This document shows positions 4,713 to 6,223 of a DNA stretch of 6,223 nucleotides, in pieces; positions within the stretch are counted from its first letter, which is position 1, and each line of letters begins with the position of its first letter. Made by a program: the position numbers and the translations under genes. This DNA comes from a bacterium (GTDB taxonomy: Bacteria > Electryoneota > RPQS01): positions 1 through 6,223 of the forward strand of contig JAQTRJ010000138.1 of the NCBI GenBank assembly GCA_028711875.1. The letters run 5' to 3'. Below the pieces are notes generated by a model, which was given only the letters and a program-made list of their open reading frames with translations, did no database searches and was not told where the DNA came from.

Positions 4713-6158
4713 CTAACTCGAACTCGGCACCGTCCTCAGCAGCGTACGCAGATTCTCGATCACGCCGTCAATCTGCTCTTGGGGAAAAATCCCGTCCACC
4801 TCAAAAACCGCCCGGTGGGTTTTCAGCGCGGCGATGACTTCGTCAAAGGTGTGCGGCACGCGCGCCGCGCATTTTTCCGAATCGGCGGCGTCAATCGCCG
4901 TGCGGCGGATCTGTTCGTCGAGATCGCGAAGCTCCTTGCCCGCCAGCATTGCTTGCACCACGCCCGCCAGCAGCAAATACGGATGAGCCGAACCGTCGGG
5001 CAGGCGGAACTCGATGGTCTCCGCGCAGACCGGTTTGCCCTTGTCATTCTTGGGAACCACCGGCAGCCGCACCAAAGCCTTGCGGTTGAAGCGGCCCCAG
5101 GTGACCGTATTGGGCGCTTCCTTACCCTGCATCAGCCGCATGAACGACGTGTCGCTGCGGTTGCCGAAGGCCATCAGTGTGCCGCCGTACAGCGCGAGTC
5201 CGCCGATCAGCCATTTGGACGACGGCCGCAGTTGTCCTTTGCCGTCCTGAACGGTCAGATAGCTCCCGCCCGTGCGCGCCGCCAGATGAAAGTGCATGCC
5301 GTTGCCCGCGTGGCCGGGCTTGACGATCGGATTGAAACTGCACTGCATGCCGTTCTGCGCCGCCAGATTGCGCAGCACCCATTGTGTCAGGGCTACGCTC
5401 TCCGCCGCGCGCGGCAGCGGCTGCAGCTGCATTTCCACTTCGTGCTGTTCCCAAATCCAGCGATCGCGGTCATCGGCGGGGATGTAGCCCACTTCGCTGT
5501 GGCCGTATTTGATCGGCACGCCCATGTCCGCGAGCAGAGCCAGAGCGCGGCGGCGCAGCGCTTCGCCGAACACAAACGGCGCGGCCGCGTGATAGCCGCG
5601 GTCGTGCGCGCCGTACGGCTCGTGCTCGCCGGCCGGTTTGCCCACGAAATACTCGACTTCACCCAGTCCGTGCAGTTCGATCCCCGTTTCGCTCTTCAGT
5701 CGCGCGAAGGCTTTGTTCAGCACGGTATCGGGCGAAACCGGCAGCGGTTTGCCGTCGCGTCCGAGATGCGCGCACAGCACGACCAGCGTCGGCTCGGGCG
5801 AGAATGGATCGAAAAACGCGGTTTCGGGTCGCGGCCGGAGCACGATATCCGAAGCTCCGGCGGAAATTCCCAGTCCCGCAAAAATGCTGCTGCCGTCGCC
5901 GCGTTCGCCGCCGGCGAAGATGTCGCGCAGGTGCTGCGTGCTGTGGGGCGCGAAATCGAGCGTCTTCAGCCAGCCGTCGCCGCCGATGTGCATCAGGCTG
6001 ACTACGCGCACTCCCTGATCGCGAACCACCGACACCAAATCGTCGGTGGTCCACTCCGAATTGGGTTTGCGAAGGAGTTGAGACAGTTTTCCGCTGAGCT
6101 GCCCGGCGTCTTTGATCTTGGTGCGGGCGGCAGGTTTTTTCGCTGGGGTGTTCTTCAT
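4713..6158 (-). CDS. glnA: Glutamine synthetase, divergent type I
   Basis: This 481-residue protein would make glutamine from glutamate, ammonia and ATP in the cytoplasm. The order of motifs is that of type I enzymes: GDGSSI (87-92), then SDIVLRPRPETAFFDPF (103-119), GEVEYF with metal ligands Glu167 and Glu169, SEVG (Glu222) and QHEVEM (Glu240), GNGMHFH (285-291, His289 as ATP/metal ligand), RLMQGKEAP (341-349, flap Glu347), NRKALVRLP (358-366) and ETIEFRLPDGSAHPYL (380-395). About ten extra residues lie between Glu222 and Glu240 compared with E. coli. At the adenylylation site Arg411 (ELRDL) stands where E. coli has Tyr397 (NLYDL), so GlnE-type control is not expected. The start is fixed by an in-frame TGA at 6165-6167; no Shine-Dalgarno sequence is seen. 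All catalytic ligands are present, so activity is likely, though a related ligase remains possible. Confidence 0.9.
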   Translation of the reverse strand: MKNTPAKKPAARTKIKDAGQLSGKLSQLLRKPNSEWTTDDLVSVVRDQGVRVVSLMHIGGDGWLKTLDFAPHSTQHLRDIFAGGERGDGSSIFAGLGISAGASDIVLRPRPETAFFDPFSPEPTLVVLCAHLGRDGKPLPVSPDTVLNKAFARLKSETGIELHGLGEVEYFVGKPAGEHEPYGAHDRGYHAAAPFVFGEALRRRALALLADMGVPIKYGHSEVGYIPADDRDRWIWEQHEVEMQLQPLPRAAESVALTQWVLRNLAAQNGMQCSFNPIVKPGHAGNGMHFHLAARTGGSYLTVQDGKGQLRPSSKWLIGGLALYGGTLMAFGNRSDTSFMRLMQGKEAPNTVTWGRFNRKALVRLPVVPKNDKGKPVCAETIEFRLPDGSAHPYLLLAGVVQAMLAGKELRDLDEQIRRTAIDAADSEKCAARVPHTFDEVIAALKTHRAVFEVDGIFPQEQIDGVIENLRTLLRTVPSSS

Positions 6159-6223
6159 GATTTGTCAGGAATTAAAAGATTGTTTTGAAGCTATCGTGGG
6201 ATGCTCGCCGAGCCGAGGTAAGC
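6159..6223. other. Upstream region of glutamine synthetase
   Basis: These 65 bp before the ATG hold an AT-rich patch. On the minus strand it includes TTTAAT about 15 bases before the start, five of six bases of a -10 box, but no acceptable -35 partner at 17 bp. No NtrC, sigma54 or riboswitch-like element can be recognised in the short stretch available. The next gene upstream is outside the window. Confidence 0.3.

Noticed and set aside
4210..4716. Long plus-strand reading frame of 168 codons across the repeat arrays
   Set aside because: It starts inside a 55-bp unit whose period is not a multiple of three and runs through the 123-bp array, which stays open only because 123 is divisible by three. 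The predicted protein is a low-complexity Ser/Arg/Ala repeat with no ribosome-binding site, and the palindromes explain the sequence better.
4779..6188. 469-codon plus-strand reading frame opposite glutamine synthetase
   Set aside because: It is the antisense shadow of a clear glutamine synthetase gene in GC-rich DNA. Its product is rich in Arg, His and Gln with no recognisable motif.

Overview
The window is bacterial DNA of moderately high GC. All five protein genes lie on the minus strand: the 5' end of an OPT-family transporter (1-250), a complete three-gene proton-translocating transhydrogenase operon (pntAA 3811-2663, pntAB 2396-2118, pntB 2116-737), and a divergent type I glutamine synthetase (6158-4713). 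I cannot name the organism from sequence alone. The split alpha subunit (as in Rhodospirillum and Thermus), the unusual glutamine synthetase and the scarcity of Shine-Dalgarno sequences point away from enteric bacteria. An uncultured Gram-negative-type lineage is a guess, not a result.

Layout from left to right: OPT transporter start with a good promoter candidate at 313-341; a 486-bp gap (251-736) with palindromic repeats and a probable pnt operon terminator; pntB and pntAB, separated by one base; a 266-bp gap full of palindromes that splits the operon; pntAA; a 901-bp gap (3812-4712); glutamine synthetase; then 65 bp of its upstream region.

The proteins are housekeeping. Transhydrogenase uses the proton gradient to make NADPH. 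Glutamine synthetase consumes ATP to assimilate ammonia. The OPT protein imports peptides or metal chelates.

The unusual part is the non-coding DNA. The 901-bp gap holds a strong minus-strand intrinsic terminator directly abutting five near-identical 55-bp units. Each unit forms a 7-bp hairpin plus a 12-bp palindrome. In the minus-strand transcript the hairpin loop reads ACGGAG in four of five units. Next to it lies a 123-bp composite repeat (about 2.7 copies) carrying four different small hairpins, one with a compensated base-pair change. The same hairpin modules recur, shuffled and inverted, in the two pnt gaps, and one appears to have become the pnt terminator. The best candidate for something undescribed is the 55-bp array plus terminator. 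It looks like a multi-hairpin RNA, either free or the 3' end of the glutamine synthetase mRNA. A role in binding a protein such as CsrA is a hypothesis only.
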